Shown here one piece after another: positions 9,894-19,358 of a DNA stretch of 64,000 nt. The position numbers and the translations under genes were made by a program. Position 1 is the stretch's first letter; each line of letters starts with the position of its first letter. The notes beneath the pieces were generated by a model. The model saw only the letters and a list, made by a program, of their open reading frames with translations. It searched no databases and was not told where the DNA came from. The stretch comes from Kaistella sp. (GTDB lineage: Bacteria; Bacteroidota; Bacteroidia; Flavobacteriales; Weeksellaceae): contig JAIBEW010000007.1 of NCBI GenBank assembly GCA_019459085.1, positions 1 to 64,000 on the forward strand, given 5' to 3'.

Positions 9894-10691
9894 TTAAATT
9901 TTCACTTCGTTTTTCTGGGCTTTTCTTTCCTCATCGTACTCATGTAGAACGTTAAAATCCTCAGTTTGTTCTATGGCGACCATGATTTTTGTTAAAATAG
10001 TCTGCGAATCGTCGTGATCGTAATCAATATCAAGCGGTTCTTTGAATTCCATGGTTGGTTTTACGCCTGTTACTTTTACTCTCAATCCTTTTTTGTCGAA
10101 AGCCCTTCGGAAACCGTTAATCTTAATAGGAATTACGATGGGTCTCTGGTTTTTGATGAGTTTCGCGGTTCCTTTTCTGCCCTGCGCAAAAGCTGAGGTG
10201 GTGCCCTGCGGAAAAGTAATGACCCAGCCGTTGTCGAGTGCTTTCATAATGTTTTCCACTTCCGTAAGATCCACCATTCTGTTCACATTTGCACCTTCTG
10301 TACGCCAGGTTCTTTTTACCGTAACTGCTCCTGCAAGCTTAAAGATCTTGGTCATAAAACCTTTATTCATGGTTTCTTCCGCCGCAACATAATAAAAATC
10401 AACTTTAGGATTCAACAAATACACCGGATTTTTGATGGAATTCAGGTAGCCGTTGTTCACCGCACAAAATGCGTGATACATTGCCGCAACATCCGCAAAA
10501 TAGGTTTGGTGGTTGGACACAAACAGAACGTTGGAATCGGGCAGGTCAACAAGATTTTCCGTTCCCGAAATTTTCAGTTTGTTGAAACCGTTGAATCTGC
10601 GGTACGAGATCATTCCAAGAATAAAAATAATCAGCCTTTTCAGGAAATAAAGATTGCCGAATGCGTCGGTAAAAATGTTTTTCTTCGCCAT
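9894..10691 (-). CDS. 1-acyl-sn-glycerol-3-phosphate acyltransferase (PlsC family)
   Basis: VSNHQTYFAD (H-x4-D) and FPQGTTS motifs. Confidence 0.9.
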   Translation of the reverse strand: MAKKNIFTDAFGNLYFLKRLIIFILGMISYRRFNGFNKLKISGTENLVDLPDSNVLFVSNHQTYFADVAAMYHAFCAVNNGYLNSIKNPVYLLNPKVDFYYVAAEETMNKGFMTKIFKLAGAVTVKRTWRTEGANVNRMVDLTEVENIMKALDNGWVITFPQGTTSAFAQGRKGTAKLIKNQRPIVIPIKINGFRRAFDKKGLRVKVTGVKPTMEFKEPLDIDYDHDDSQTILTKIMVAIEQTEDFNVLHEYDEERKAQKNEVKI

Positions 10692-10717
10692 TTTTCAATT
10701 AAACATAATCTGCAAAT

Positions 10718-11347
10718 TTACAAATTTTTAAGCAACTGGCTGAACTCGCTTAAAATCATCGAAGTGGCGCCCCAGATCAGGTATCCGTTGAAGTTGATGA
10801 CCGGAACTTCCACACCGCGGGAACTCGGCAAAACCATCATTTCCGGCTGTTCCGTGAGTTTCAGCATTGAGGAAACGGGAAATTCAATAAGTTCTACGGC
10901 TTCGGTTTCCTGAAGGAAGAAATCTGGATTTTTTTTGGTGTAAGAGATGAAAGGCCTCACATAAAAATTGCTCGGTGGTATATAAATCGGCGACATTTCG
11001 CGGATCATTCTGATATAAGGTTCCTCGATTCCCATTTCCTCAGAAGTTTCGCGTTTTGCGGTATCTTCGAAAGTTCTGTCGGATTCTTCTTTTTTTCCGC
11101 CGGGAAGCGAAATCTGTCCGCTGTGGCGGTCGCGTTCGTTCGTGCTTCTCACAATAAGCGGAAAATACCATTCGCTGTCCTTTAGATACAACACAATATT
11201 TACGGCAGCAAATTTTGGATCTCTTGTTAAAATCTCTTCGTAGGAATAAAGCGGACGGTAAGGTGGAGAAAAAATGCAGTGCGCATCTTCGCCCTGAAGT
11301 TCGGCTTCCTGTATTTTTTTAAGTAAATCTTTTCCGAAAATTCCCAT
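10718..11347 (-). CDS. NUDIX hydrolase, CoA pyrophosphatase-like
   Basis: Nudix box GGKKEESDRTFEDTAKRETSEEMGI. Confidence 0.9.
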   Translation of the reverse strand: MGIFGKDLLKKIQEAELQGEDAHCIFSPPYRPLYSYEEILTRDPKFAAVNIVLYLKDSEWYFPLIVRSTNERDRHSGQISLPGGKKEESDRTFEDTAKRETSEEMGIEEPYIRMIREMSPIYIPPSNFYVRPFISYTKKNPDFFLQETEAVELIEFPVSSMLKLTEQPEMMVLPSSRGVEVPVINFNGYLIWGATSMILSEFSQLLKNL

Positions 11348-11351
11348 AGCA

Positions 11352-11359
11352 CAAAATTA
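11352..11359 (-). promoter_or_regulatory. -7 box TAATTTTG, 4 nt before the NUDIX ATG
   Basis: Minus strand CCTAATTTTGTGCTATGGGA. Confidence 0.5.
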
Positions 11360-11507
11360 GGAAAATGATCGTGGAAAGTGTTTTAAAAGAAAGTTAAAAT
11401 TTGGATAGATGTGCAGCCGGGAAGACTACATTGACTTTCCGGAACTAAAAAAAACTCCCAAATATTAGAGAGTTAGATTTTATGGTCTCATCTTCAAAAT
11501 TAAAAAA

Positions 11508-11879
11508 TTATCTAATCTTCTTAATGGTTTTGAAAACCGACTGTTCTGCGCATTTTTCGAAATTGACTTCCCATTTCGGCTGATCTTTCGGATAGTGCAA
11601 AATATAGTCGGGACAGGGTTTATTTTGTGCATGGCTCTTTTCAAAATTAATTTTGCCGTGAGTCATAATGCTGTCTTTTAAAAACTTTTCATTAATCCTG
11701 TAAGTCGACATATCCTTCTGAAAACTTTCAGAATACTGAAAATCTTGCGACAAAGTCTCCGCAATAACCCTCGAATTCGGCAAATATCCGCTGCAACTGG
11801 CGCCTTTTTTATTAAGAATGAAAAAAACAAGCAGCAAACCGGGAACAAGCCCGATGAGAAAAAACTTTAACTTTCTCAT
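11508..11879 (-). CDS. Hypothetical protein
   Basis: N-terminal TM/signal segment; abuts ald. Confidence 0.55.
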   Translation of the reverse strand: MRKLKFFLIGLVPGLLLVFFILNKKGASCSGYLPNSRVIAETLSQDFQYSESFQKDMSTYRINEKFLKDSIMTHGKINFEKSHAQNKPCPDYILHYPKDQPKWEVNFEKCAEQSVFKTIKKIR

Positions 11880-13073
11880 TTAAAATATTAAAAGGTTGAT
11901 GTCGTGATAAGTAAGGTTGAAGCGGTCACAGATAAGTTTTTTGGTGTGGCGGCCTTTGTACATGTACAGCGTCTGTTTCATTTCGTTTTTGCGGACAAGC
12001 ATATTGTCGAAACCGCCCTCTTCATCATAATTTAGAAGGTAACTTAGGAAGAAATTGGAAATCGCTTTGGTAGTCGTGCGCGGCATTTTTGAGGTTAAAT
12101 TCGGCAGACCACAATGAATAACACCGTGTTTAATCACATAAGGATTTTCCATATCGGTGAGTTCGGAAGTCTCGATAACTTTTCCGTTATCGATAGTCAC
12201 GTCAATAATTACGCTGCCTTTTTTCATTTTCGAAACCATTTCTTCCGTAACAATAGGAGTCAGGCTTATTTTTGAAAGCGCACCAATCACGACATCGGCT
12301 CTTTTTAGACTTTTTGAAAGTTCTTTCGGATCAATAATAGAGGTGGGTACTCTGCCGTCCACCATCATATGCAGCCTGCGCAATTTAGATAGCGAGTTGT
12401 CGAAAACTTTTACGCTCGCACCTAAACCCAATGCTGCTTTTGTGGCAAATTCACCCACAATTCCGGCTCCGAGAACTACTACTTCCGTAGGTCTTACACC
12501 GGTAATTCCACCTAACATCAGTCCGTTCGATAGGGCCAGAAGTTCTGCCGCATAAAGGATGGAAATATTTCCCGCAATTTCGCCGATAAGTCTAACGAGG
12601 GAAAGCTGTTTGTACTCATCAACAATAAATTCAAAGGCAATAGCATTGATCTTTTTTTCGGAAAGTTTTTTGAAATATTCCTGATCGCGTAAATTGATCT
12701 GTAAGGCTGAAATCAGATACGTGCAGGGTTTAAGAAAATCTATTTCGTCGGTCGTTGGCGGATTTACTTTTAAGACCAAATCCTGCTGAAATGCTTCTTT
12801 CGGGTCCTCGGTAATCTTCGCTCCCGATTCCGAATACTGCAAATCAGTAAAAAATGAACCTTCTCCGGCGCCGGATTCCACAATAATCTGATGTCCGTTG
12901 GCGACCAAAACCTGTACCGCGTCGGGCGTAAGGCAGGTTCTTCTTTCGTTCAGGCAGGTTTCCTTTGGAACACCAATGCTGAACTGTTTTCCTTTTCTGA
13001 TCACTTCCAGTTTTTCTTCCTGCGGCATTAATTCCTGTTCCGAAAACGGTGTAAAAATATTTGTACTACTCAT
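11880..13073 (-). CDS. ald: Alanine dehydrogenase
   Basis: IGVPKETCLNERRTCLTPDAV, ESGAGEGSFFTD, VVVLGAGIVGEFATKAALGLGASVKVFD. Confidence 0.88.
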   Translation of the reverse strand: MSSTNIFTPFSEQELMPQEEKLEVIRKGKQFSIGVPKETCLNERRTCLTPDAVQVLVANGHQIIVESGAGEGSFFTDLQYSESGAKITEDPKEAFQQDLVLKVNPPTTDEIDFLKPCTYLISALQINLRDQEYFKKLSEKKINAIAFEFIVDEYKQLSLVRLIGEIAGNISILYAAELLALSNGLMLGGITGVRPTEVVVLGAGIVGEFATKAALGLGASVKVFDNSLSKLRRLHMMVDGRVPTSIIDPKELSKSLKRADVVIGALSKISLTPIVTEEMVSKMKKGSVIIDVTIDNGKVIETSELTDMENPYVIKHGVIHCGLPNLTSKMPRTTTKAISNFFLSYLLNYDEEGGFDNMLVRKNEMKQTLYMYKGRHTKKLICDRFNLTYHDINLLIF

Positions 13074-13167
13074 TATTCATAATGGATATCCCGATATTTA
13101 CCGGTGGATAATTGTAAATTGATTTAAGGCAACAAAGATACAATCATTAAATTTAAAAATTAAAAAT

Positions 13168-13575
13168 TTACCTGAAATTAACCAGTCTCGTCTCGCCGTC
13201 GTTTTCGATGCTGATTTCGTGATGCGCCACCTCTTCCAGCTCGTCTTCATAAATTTCCGGCCATTCGATGATGCAGAGAAAAGCATTGTCGAGGTATTCG
13301 TCCATTCCGATGTCATACACTTCAGCAACGTTCTTCATCCGGTAAAGATCAAAGTGAAAAATATTTCCTTTCGGCGTGTGGTATTCGTTGACAATGGCAT
13401 AAGTAGGCGACGAAACTTCATCTGTACTTCCTAAAGTTTTAAGAAAAAACTGTGTAAAAGTGGTTTTTCCGGCTCCCAGGTTGCCTTTCAGCAGAAGAAT
13501 CGGGTGCTCAAGTTTTGGCAGGATTTCATCAACTACTTTCTGCCAGTCTTCGATTTTATTGAGGGTAAATTGCAT
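13168..13575 (-). CDS. tsaE: tRNA threonylcarbamoyladenosine biosynthesis ATPase TsaE
   Basis: LKGNLGAGKTTFTQ Walker A, SSPTYAIVNEY, HFDLYRM, IEWPE. Confidence 0.92.
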   Translation of the reverse strand: MQFTLNKIEDWQKVVDEILPKLEHPILLLKGNLGAGKTTFTQFFLKTLGSTDEVSSPTYAIVNEYHTPKGNIFHFDLYRMKNVAEVYDIGMDEYLDNAFLCIIEWPEIYEDELEEVAHHEISIENDGETRLVNFR

Positions 13576-13693
13576 CGTGTTCAATTATCCGCCAAAAATA
13601 AAGAAATTTTTTGGGTGGCGCGAGCGAAGCGAGCGTCGAAAAGTAATTTTGGAAATCTGAATTTTAAAAAAAACTTATTCTTATTTTTACGCC

Positions 13694-15625
13694 ATGATTT
13701 CTAAAGCCTCCATCGATAAAATATTTTCCACCATCCGTGTTGAGGAAATCATCGGTGAATATGTGCAGCTGAAAAGAGCAGGTTCCAATTTTAAAGGTTT
13801 GAGTCCTTTCCACGAAGAAAAAACGCCAAGTTTCGTGGTTTCGCCGAGTAAACAGATCTGGAAGGATTTTTCTTCCGGAAAGGGTGGTACCGCCATTTCT
13901 TTCCTCATGGAAATCGAGAATTTTACGTATCCAGAAGCGCTTCGACATGCAGCAAAAAAGTACGGAATAGAGATCGAAGAAGACAAGCGTGACTTGAATG
14001 AGGAAGAAAAACAGGCCCAGACTGACCGCGAAATTCTCTTCAAAATCCATGAAATTGCCAACGATTTTTTCCAGCAACAGCTTTTTGAAACTGAGGAAGG
14101 ACAGGTCATCGGCTATTCTTATTTTAAGGAAAGGGAACTTCGCGACGATATCATCAAAAAATTCCAGCTTGGTTATTCTCCCGAGCATCGGAATGCCTTT
14201 ACCGAATTTGCTTTGGAAAAAGGCTATTCAAAAGAAATTCTTGAAAAATCCGGACTCTCCATCTTTCCGGAAAATGCCCCAAATGGAATCGACCGTTTCC
14301 GCGAAAGGGTAGTTTTTCCCATTCACAGTTTTTCGGGACGCGTTTTGGGCTTTGGTGCCAGAATCCTCAATAACAACATCAAAACCGCGAAATATCTCAA
14401 CTCCCCGGAAACCGAGATCTATCACAAATCCAATGTTCTTTACGGATTAAACCAAAGCAAACAGGCGATTTCGAGAAATAATCTCTGCCTTTTGGTGGAA
14501 GGGTATATGGATGTGATCGCGCTTCACCAGAACGGTATTGAAAATGTGGTTTCAAGTTCAGGAACGGCTTTAACGGTGGAGCAGATCAAGCTCATCAAAA
14601 GGCTGACGGAAAATGTGACGATCCTTTTTGACGGTGATGCTGCAGGAATCAAAGCGAGTTTCAGAAGTATCGATATGCTGCTTTCGGATGCGATGAATAT
14701 TCGCGTTCTCCTTTTCCCTGATGGTGAGGATCCAGACTCATTCTCGAGAAAGCATCCGCAGGAATATGTGGAGAATTTCATCAAGAACGAGGCGAAGGAT
14801 TTTATCGATTTCAAGTCTGAAATTTTACTGAAGGAAGCTGGAACCGATCCGATCAAAAAGGCTGAAGCCATCCGCGATATTGTGAAATCGGTGGCTTTTG
14901 TGCAGAACGCACTGAAGCAGGAAGTGTATCTGAAGGAAGTTTCCAACAAATTCGGGCTTTCGGAGCAATCGCTTTTTAATGAACTGAATGTTCAGAAACA
15001 AATAGATGATTTCAAATATTCTCCAAAAAATAAAGAAAAAATTTATTCACAACCCGAACTAAAGATTGATAAAGTCATCTCAATTAGTCGGGTTGATTCG
15101 GATTTACTTCTTCATGAAGAAAATTTGTTCAGTCTAATGTTAAGGTATGGAAGCTTTATTCTAAAGGAGAAAGATGAAAATAACGAAGAAACAGAAATTT
15201 CAATTACAGAAAAAATAATCTTCGAAATAAACAATGACAACTGTAAAATTTTGTCTCTCATAAACGAAAAACTTTATATTGATATTATTGGAGGAATTGA
15301 TGATGGGATATTAAAAGATAGTAATCATTTTTTTGGTATGCAGGACAGCGAAATTGATTCAAAAATTGCTACTGCAAACTTAGAAAGATACACTACGAGC
15401 AATTGGTCGAAACATAATATTTATTTTGGAAGTGAAATGGATTTCATTGATAGAATAGTCAACGAAAATATTATGAAATATAAAGTTGCATATATTGGGA
15501 AAATCATCGAAGATTTAAAATTAGAATATGCCGGAATTGAAGATAAATATGAAATGTATTCTAAAGTTAAAGATTTAGTTATTTTCAAAAATTTTTTAAA
15601 TCAAAAGCTAAATAGGATTTTGTGA
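13694..15625 (+). CDS. dnaG: DNA primase
   Basis: Zinc-binding-type N-terminus, FHEEKTPSFVVSPSKQIWKDFSSGKGG, TOPRIM LLVEGYMDVIAL / LFDGDAAG. Confidence 0.95.
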   Translation: MISKASIDKIFSTIRVEEIIGEYVQLKRAGSNFKGLSPFHEEKTPSFVVSPSKQIWKDFSSGKGGTAISFLMEIENFTYPEALRHAAKKYGIEIEEDKRDLNEEEKQAQTDREILFKIHEIANDFFQQQLFETEEGQVIGYSYFKERELRDDIIKKFQLGYSPEHRNAFTEFALEKGYSKEILEKSGLSIFPENAPNGIDRFRERVVFPIHSFSGRVLGFGARILNNNIKTAKYLNSPETEIYHKSNVLYGLNQSKQAISRNNLCLLVEGYMDVIALHQNGIENVVSSSGTALTVEQIKLIKRLTENVTILFDGDAAGIKASFRSIDMLLSDAMNIRVLLFPDGEDPDSFSRKHPQEYVENFIKNEAKDFIDFKSEILLKEAGTDPIKKAEAIRDIVKSVAFVQNALKQEVYLKEVSNKFGLSEQSLFNELNVQKQIDDFKYSPKNKEKIYSQPELKIDKVISISRVDSDLLLHEENLFSLMLRYGSFILKEKDENNEETEISITEKIIFEINNDNCKILSLINEKLYIDIIGGIDDGILKDSNHFFGMQDSEIDSKIATANLERYTTSNWSKHNIYFGSEMDFIDRIVNENIMKYKVAYIGKIIEDLKLEYAGIEDKYEMYSKVKDLVIFKNFLNQKLNRIL

Positions 15626-15695
15626 CAATTTGTCTAAATTTGAATTGGGAATGAATTTTGACTTTCCCTGAACATAAAAATAAAAATACCACATA

Positions 15696-16379
15696 ATGGA
15701 TATTAAAAAAGATTTCAGAGATTTCTCTGTAAAACACTTAGGAAACAGCGGATTGGCAACAGATCAGTACATGGGAATGTACGGTCCAACCAATTTAACT
15801 CCTTATATCATGGAAGAACGCCGCTTAAATGTGGCTCAAATGGACGTTTTTTCGCGTCTGATGATGGACCGGATCATCTTCCTCGGAACAGGAATCGACG
15901 ATCAGGTGGCGAATATTGTAACGGCACAGTTGCTGTTCCTCGAAAGCTCAGATGCATCCAAAGACATTCAGATCTATATCAATTCTCCGGGCGGAAGCGT
16001 TTACGCAGGTTTGGGAATTTATGATACGATGCAGATCATCAAACCCGATGTAGCAACGATTTGTACAGGAATGGCGGCTTCAATGGGAGCAGTGCTTCTC
16101 GTAGCCGGTGAAAAAGGAAAACGTTCCGCACTTAAACATTCAAGAGTGATGATTCATCAGCCTTCTGGCGGAGCACAGGGTGTAGCTTCCGATATGGAAA
16201 TCAACCTGAGAGAAATGCTGAAGCTGAAAAAAGAACTTTACGATATTATTGCAAACCACTCCGGCCAGACTTATGAATGGGTGGAAAAAGCATCAGACCG
16301 CGATTACTGGATGACTTCAACTGAAGCAAAAGAATTCGGGATGGTAGATGAGGTTTTGGAGAGAAAAACCGATAAATAA
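15696..16379 (+). CDS. clpP: ATP-dependent Clp protease proteolytic subunit
   Basis: ICTGMAASMGAVLL (catalytic Ser), RVMIHQPSGGAQG (catalytic His). Confidence 0.97.
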   Translation: MDIKKDFRDFSVKHLGNSGLATDQYMGMYGPTNLTPYIMEERRLNVAQMDVFSRLMMDRIIFLGTGIDDQVANIVTAQLLFLESSDASKDIQIYINSPGGSVYAGLGIYDTMQIIKPDVATICTGMAASMGAVLLVAGEKGKRSALKHSRVMIHQPSGGAQGVASDMEINLREMLKLKKELYDIIANHSGQTYEWVEKASDRDYWMTSTEAKEFGMVDEVLERKTDK

Positions 16380-16397
16380 TTTTTTGGGTTAAAGGAA

Positions 16398-16421
16398 GAA
16401 CGCGCCAATTTTGGCGCGTTC
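16398..16421. terminator. Bidirectional intrinsic terminator between clpP and tpiA
   Basis: GAACGCGCCAATTTTGGCGCGTTC followed by T7. Confidence 0.85.
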
Positions 16422-16443
16422 TTTTTTTATAAACATACTGAAT

Positions 16444-17208
16444 TTAATTCTGATCAAAACCTTCAATAATTTTTGCAAAATCCTCGATTTTCAAGGCAGC
16501 ACCGCCAATCAACCCGCCGTCGATATCAGGTTGTGAAAAAATTTCTTTTGCGTTGTCGGGTTTTACAGAACCGCCGTATAAAATTGAAATTTCGTCGGCC
16601 ACTTCTTTTCCGTATTTATCGGCAATTAAACTTCTGATGTGTGCGTGAATTTCCTGAGCCTGTTCCGGAGAGGCCGTTTCACCGGTTCCAATCGCCCAAA
16701 CGGGTTCGTAAGCGATCACCACTTTTTTAATTTCCTCTGCTGAAAGCGTGAAAAGTGCCACTTCAGTCTGATTTTTCACCACTTCCAGATGCTGTCCGGA
16801 TTTTCTCTGTTCCAGCGTCTCGCCGTTGCAATAGATTGGAATTAAACCTTTGTCCAAAGCCAGTTTTACTTTTATATTACAGTGAGAATCAGTTTCGCCA
16901 TGATACTGTCTTCGTTCAGAATGTCCGATAATCGCGCCGGTTGCGTCAATGGATTCGAGCATGTCTGCAGAAATTTCGCCCGTGTAAGCACCGCTTTCAT
17001 ATTCGCTCATGTCCTGCGCAAAAACACCGATTTCATCGTGTTCATATAAATCTTTAGCCATCATCAGATAAAGTGAAGGCGGCGCGATCCATACTTCGCA
17101 GTTTGAAGTGTGACTTTTTTTATATTCAAGTAACTGAAACATCAGCTGCTGCGCTTCAATCACATTTTTGTTCATTTTCCAGTTTCCGGCGACAATATTT
17201 TTTCTCAT
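16444..17208 (-). CDS. tpiA: Triose-phosphate isomerase
   Basis: VAGNWKMNKN, GHSERR, AYEPVWAIGTG, LYGGSVKPDNA. Confidence 0.97.
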   Translation of the reverse strand: MRKNIVAGNWKMNKNVIEAQQLMFQLLEYKKSHTSNCEVWIAPPSLYLMMAKDLYEHDEIGVFAQDMSEYESGAYTGEISADMLESIDATGAIIGHSERRQYHGETDSHCNIKVKLALDKGLIPIYCNGETLEQRKSGQHLEVVKNQTEVALFTLSAEEIKKVVIAYEPVWAIGTGETASPEQAQEIHAHIRSLIADKYGKEVADEISILYGGSVKPDNAKEIFSQPDIDGGLIGGAALKIEDFAKIIEGFDQN

Positions 17209-17228
17209 GTTTACTAAATTAATTCAGA

Positions 17229-17603
17229 TTAAAGATTGCTTTGATTCACAGCTTGATCGTGGTTCCAAAGGTTTTTCAAAAGTTCATAAAAATGATGTTC
17301 TCTGTCGGATACTTCATTGTCCGCTTTAATCAATGATTTTGCAAACTGGATGAAATCGGTTCTTTCCTGCTCTACTGAATCATCAAAGAAACATCTTGCA
17401 TGAAACTCAAAATGGTCTTTCCACTGTTCCGGCTGTAAGGTCGCAATCACGTCGAGCTCATTGTCCAGGTTGATTTTAAAAGGAAACTCTTCCGCCAGAT
17501 ATTCCTGAACTTTCAACCCTTCTGCAGGAGAAAATTCGCCGTCAACAGACGATAGAATCATTAAAAGATGATACCCTGCGATTGATTTATTTGATTTTTG
17601 CAT
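17229..17603 (-). CDS. TerB-like family protein
   Basis: LMILSSVDGEFSPAEGLKVQEYL ... AKSLIKADNEVSDREHHFYELL. Confidence 0.6.
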   Translation of the reverse strand: MQKSNKSIAGYHLLMILSSVDGEFSPAEGLKVQEYLAEEFPFKINLDNELDVIATLQPEQWKDHFEFHARCFFDDSVEQERTDFIQFAKSLIKADNEVSDREHHFYELLKNLWNHDQAVNQSNL

Positions 17604-17623
17604 ATGTATTTTTTGTAAATGTT

Positions 17624-18712
17624 TTATTGTTTTAGATAATCTTCAGCTGACATTTTATCGGTAATTTTCCCGTTTTCCAGCATCAGTACAAATGGGTTGC
17701 TTCGGGCGATGGTTTTAATTGCAGTGCCATCCATCGTTGCATTTCTGATGGTTTTGAATGTTTCCGGATTGGTGGAAATCCCCAAAACAAGTGCATCTTC
17801 CTGTGTTTTCAGTTTGACTTCTGTTCGGGTAATCAGCTCTTTATCAGTGTTCGCCGGATCATAACTAAAAATTAATGCTGCTTTTGGTGCTTTCAGGATT
17901 TCTTCCGTCAGATCTATGCCTTCCGCGCTCTCCGGTCTGAATTTGACTATTTCTGATGCATAGCCCTGCTTAACGATTTTCGATTCATTTTTATCGCTCT
18001 CAATCTTCCACGGCGAACCTTCTTCCCAGTATTTTTTTTCGTTGACGTAATCGTCCTGATTTACCACCAGAATTTCACCGGTTTTTTCATTTTTTAAAGA
18101 ATAATAAGTCTTGTATTCGGAAGGATTTTGATCGATTTTAACTTTTTCTGCATTCAGATCGGTGCCGATTTTGTAATCCCGGAAATCAATTAAAGGTTCA
18201 TGAAGAATTCCGTGCAGAATTACCAGTCCCATTATCACAACAAAAACCGTAAGCCCAATATACTTTGACTGTTTTTTTTGCTGCAGCAACTGGAACTTAT
18301 TGCGGTACAGAAACCACAGAACCAACAATCCGACAAGAAGAATCATATCTTTAATAAAACTTTGCCATGGCGTGAATTTTAGGGCATCACCAAAGCAGCC
18401 ACAGTCGGTAACCACATTAAAGTAAGCCGAGTAAAAGGTGAGAAAACCGAAGAAAACGCATAAAGCGATGAGTGCTGAAAGTGCAAATTTTAAACGGATT
18501 TTGAGCAAAAGCATAAAACCCAGGAGCAGTTCCAGCGAAACCACGAAAATGGCAACAGGAAGTGCTGTTTTTTCCAGAAACGGCATATTGAAAACCGCGG
18601 GAGAAAAATATTCTTCGAGTTTAAATGAAAATCCGACTGCATCTACCGCTTTCACAAAACCTGAAGCGATAAAAATAAACGCGATGATGATCCGTAAGAT
18701 AGATTTTAGCAT
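17624..18712 (-). CDS. DoxX/BT_3928-type membrane protein
   Basis: MLKSILRIIIAFIFIASGFVKAVDAVGFSFKLEEYF; 4 TM then soluble domain; track start at 18778 likely too long. Confidence 0.75.
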   Translation of the reverse strand: MLKSILRIIIAFIFIASGFVKAVDAVGFSFKLEEYFSPAVFNMPFLEKTALPVAIFVVSLELLLGFMLLLKIRLKFALSALIALCVFFGFLTFYSAYFNVVTDCGCFGDALKFTPWQSFIKDMILLVGLLVLWFLYRNKFQLLQQKKQSKYIGLTVFVVIMGLVILHGILHEPLIDFRDYKIGTDLNAEKVKIDQNPSEYKTYYSLKNEKTGEILVVNQDDYVNEKKYWEEGSPWKIESDKNESKIVKQGYASEIVKFRPESAEGIDLTEEILKAPKAALIFSYDPANTDKELITRTEVKLKTQEDALVLGISTNPETFKTIRNATMDGTAIKTIARSNPFVLMLENGKITDKMSAEDYLKQ

Positions 18713-18716
18713 AATT

Positions 18717-19280
18717 TTAAATAAATTGAGGTTTAAAATCGGTATTTTCCGAAAATTTGATGAGACAGAATACCGCATAATTCAGCATATCGAAATAATT
18801 GGCATCAATGCCTTCCGAAACCAAAGTTTCTCCGGAATTGTCTTCAATCTGTTTTGTTCGCAGCACTTTCTGATAAATCATATCGGTGATGGAAGAAATT
18901 CTCATCTCGCGCCATGCTTCACCGTAATCATGGTTTTTCCGTTCCATCAGCTCCTTAGCCTCAGCTACAAACCGGTCGTAAAGCGAAAGGATATCATCAT
19001 TGTCCTGTTTAAAATCATCTGCAAAACCCTTCTCCAACTGAATCAGTCCGATAATGGAGTAGTTCACGATGGCCATGAAGTTTTCCTCTTCCGATTCTCC
19101 GACTTTTGAAATTCCGGTCGTCTGAAAATTCCTGAGGCTTTTCACTTTAATAAAGATCTGATCGGTTAAAGAAGGCGTTCTCAGCACGCGGAATGAAGCT
19201 CCGTAATCACTCAGTTTTTTACTGAACAAATCCCGGCATTTCCGGATAATTTCGTCGAACTGGTCTTCTGTTTTCTGCAT
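18717..19280 (-). CDS. DUF1599 family protein
   Basis: Two internally repeated KL/NHDYGxxxRxxRxxSxTDxIxxKxLRxxQ units. Confidence 0.7.
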   Translation of the reverse strand: MQKTEDQFDEIIRKCRDLFSKKLSDYGASFRVLRTPSLTDQIFIKVKSLRNFQTTGISKVGESEEENFMAIVNYSIIGLIQLEKGFADDFKQDNDDILSLYDRFVAEAKELMERKNHDYGEAWREMRISSITDMIYQKVLRTKQIEDNSGETLVSEGIDANYFDMLNYAVFCLIKFSENTDFKPQFI

Positions 19281-19346
19281 AAATTTTTAAACTTTTCAAA
19301 GATACAAAATTAGGTTCTAGGTTGCAGAACTTGGGATTTAGTTTTT

Positions 19347-19354
19347 TAATTTTG
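19347..19354 (+). promoter_or_regulatory. -7 box TAATTTTG, 4 nt before folP ATG
   Basis: TTTTAATTTTGCATCATGAG; a TTG lies 22 nt upstream. Confidence 0.55.
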
Positions 19355-19358
19355 CATC

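Noticed and set aside
11448-11485. Possible terminator AACTCCCAAATATTAGAGAGTT
   Set aside because: Imperfect short stem; insufficient support.
13664-14188. Long antisense ORFs over dnaG, and similar shadows over prfB, mntH and dnaJ
   Set aside because: Overlap strongly supported conserved genes; no recognisable domains.
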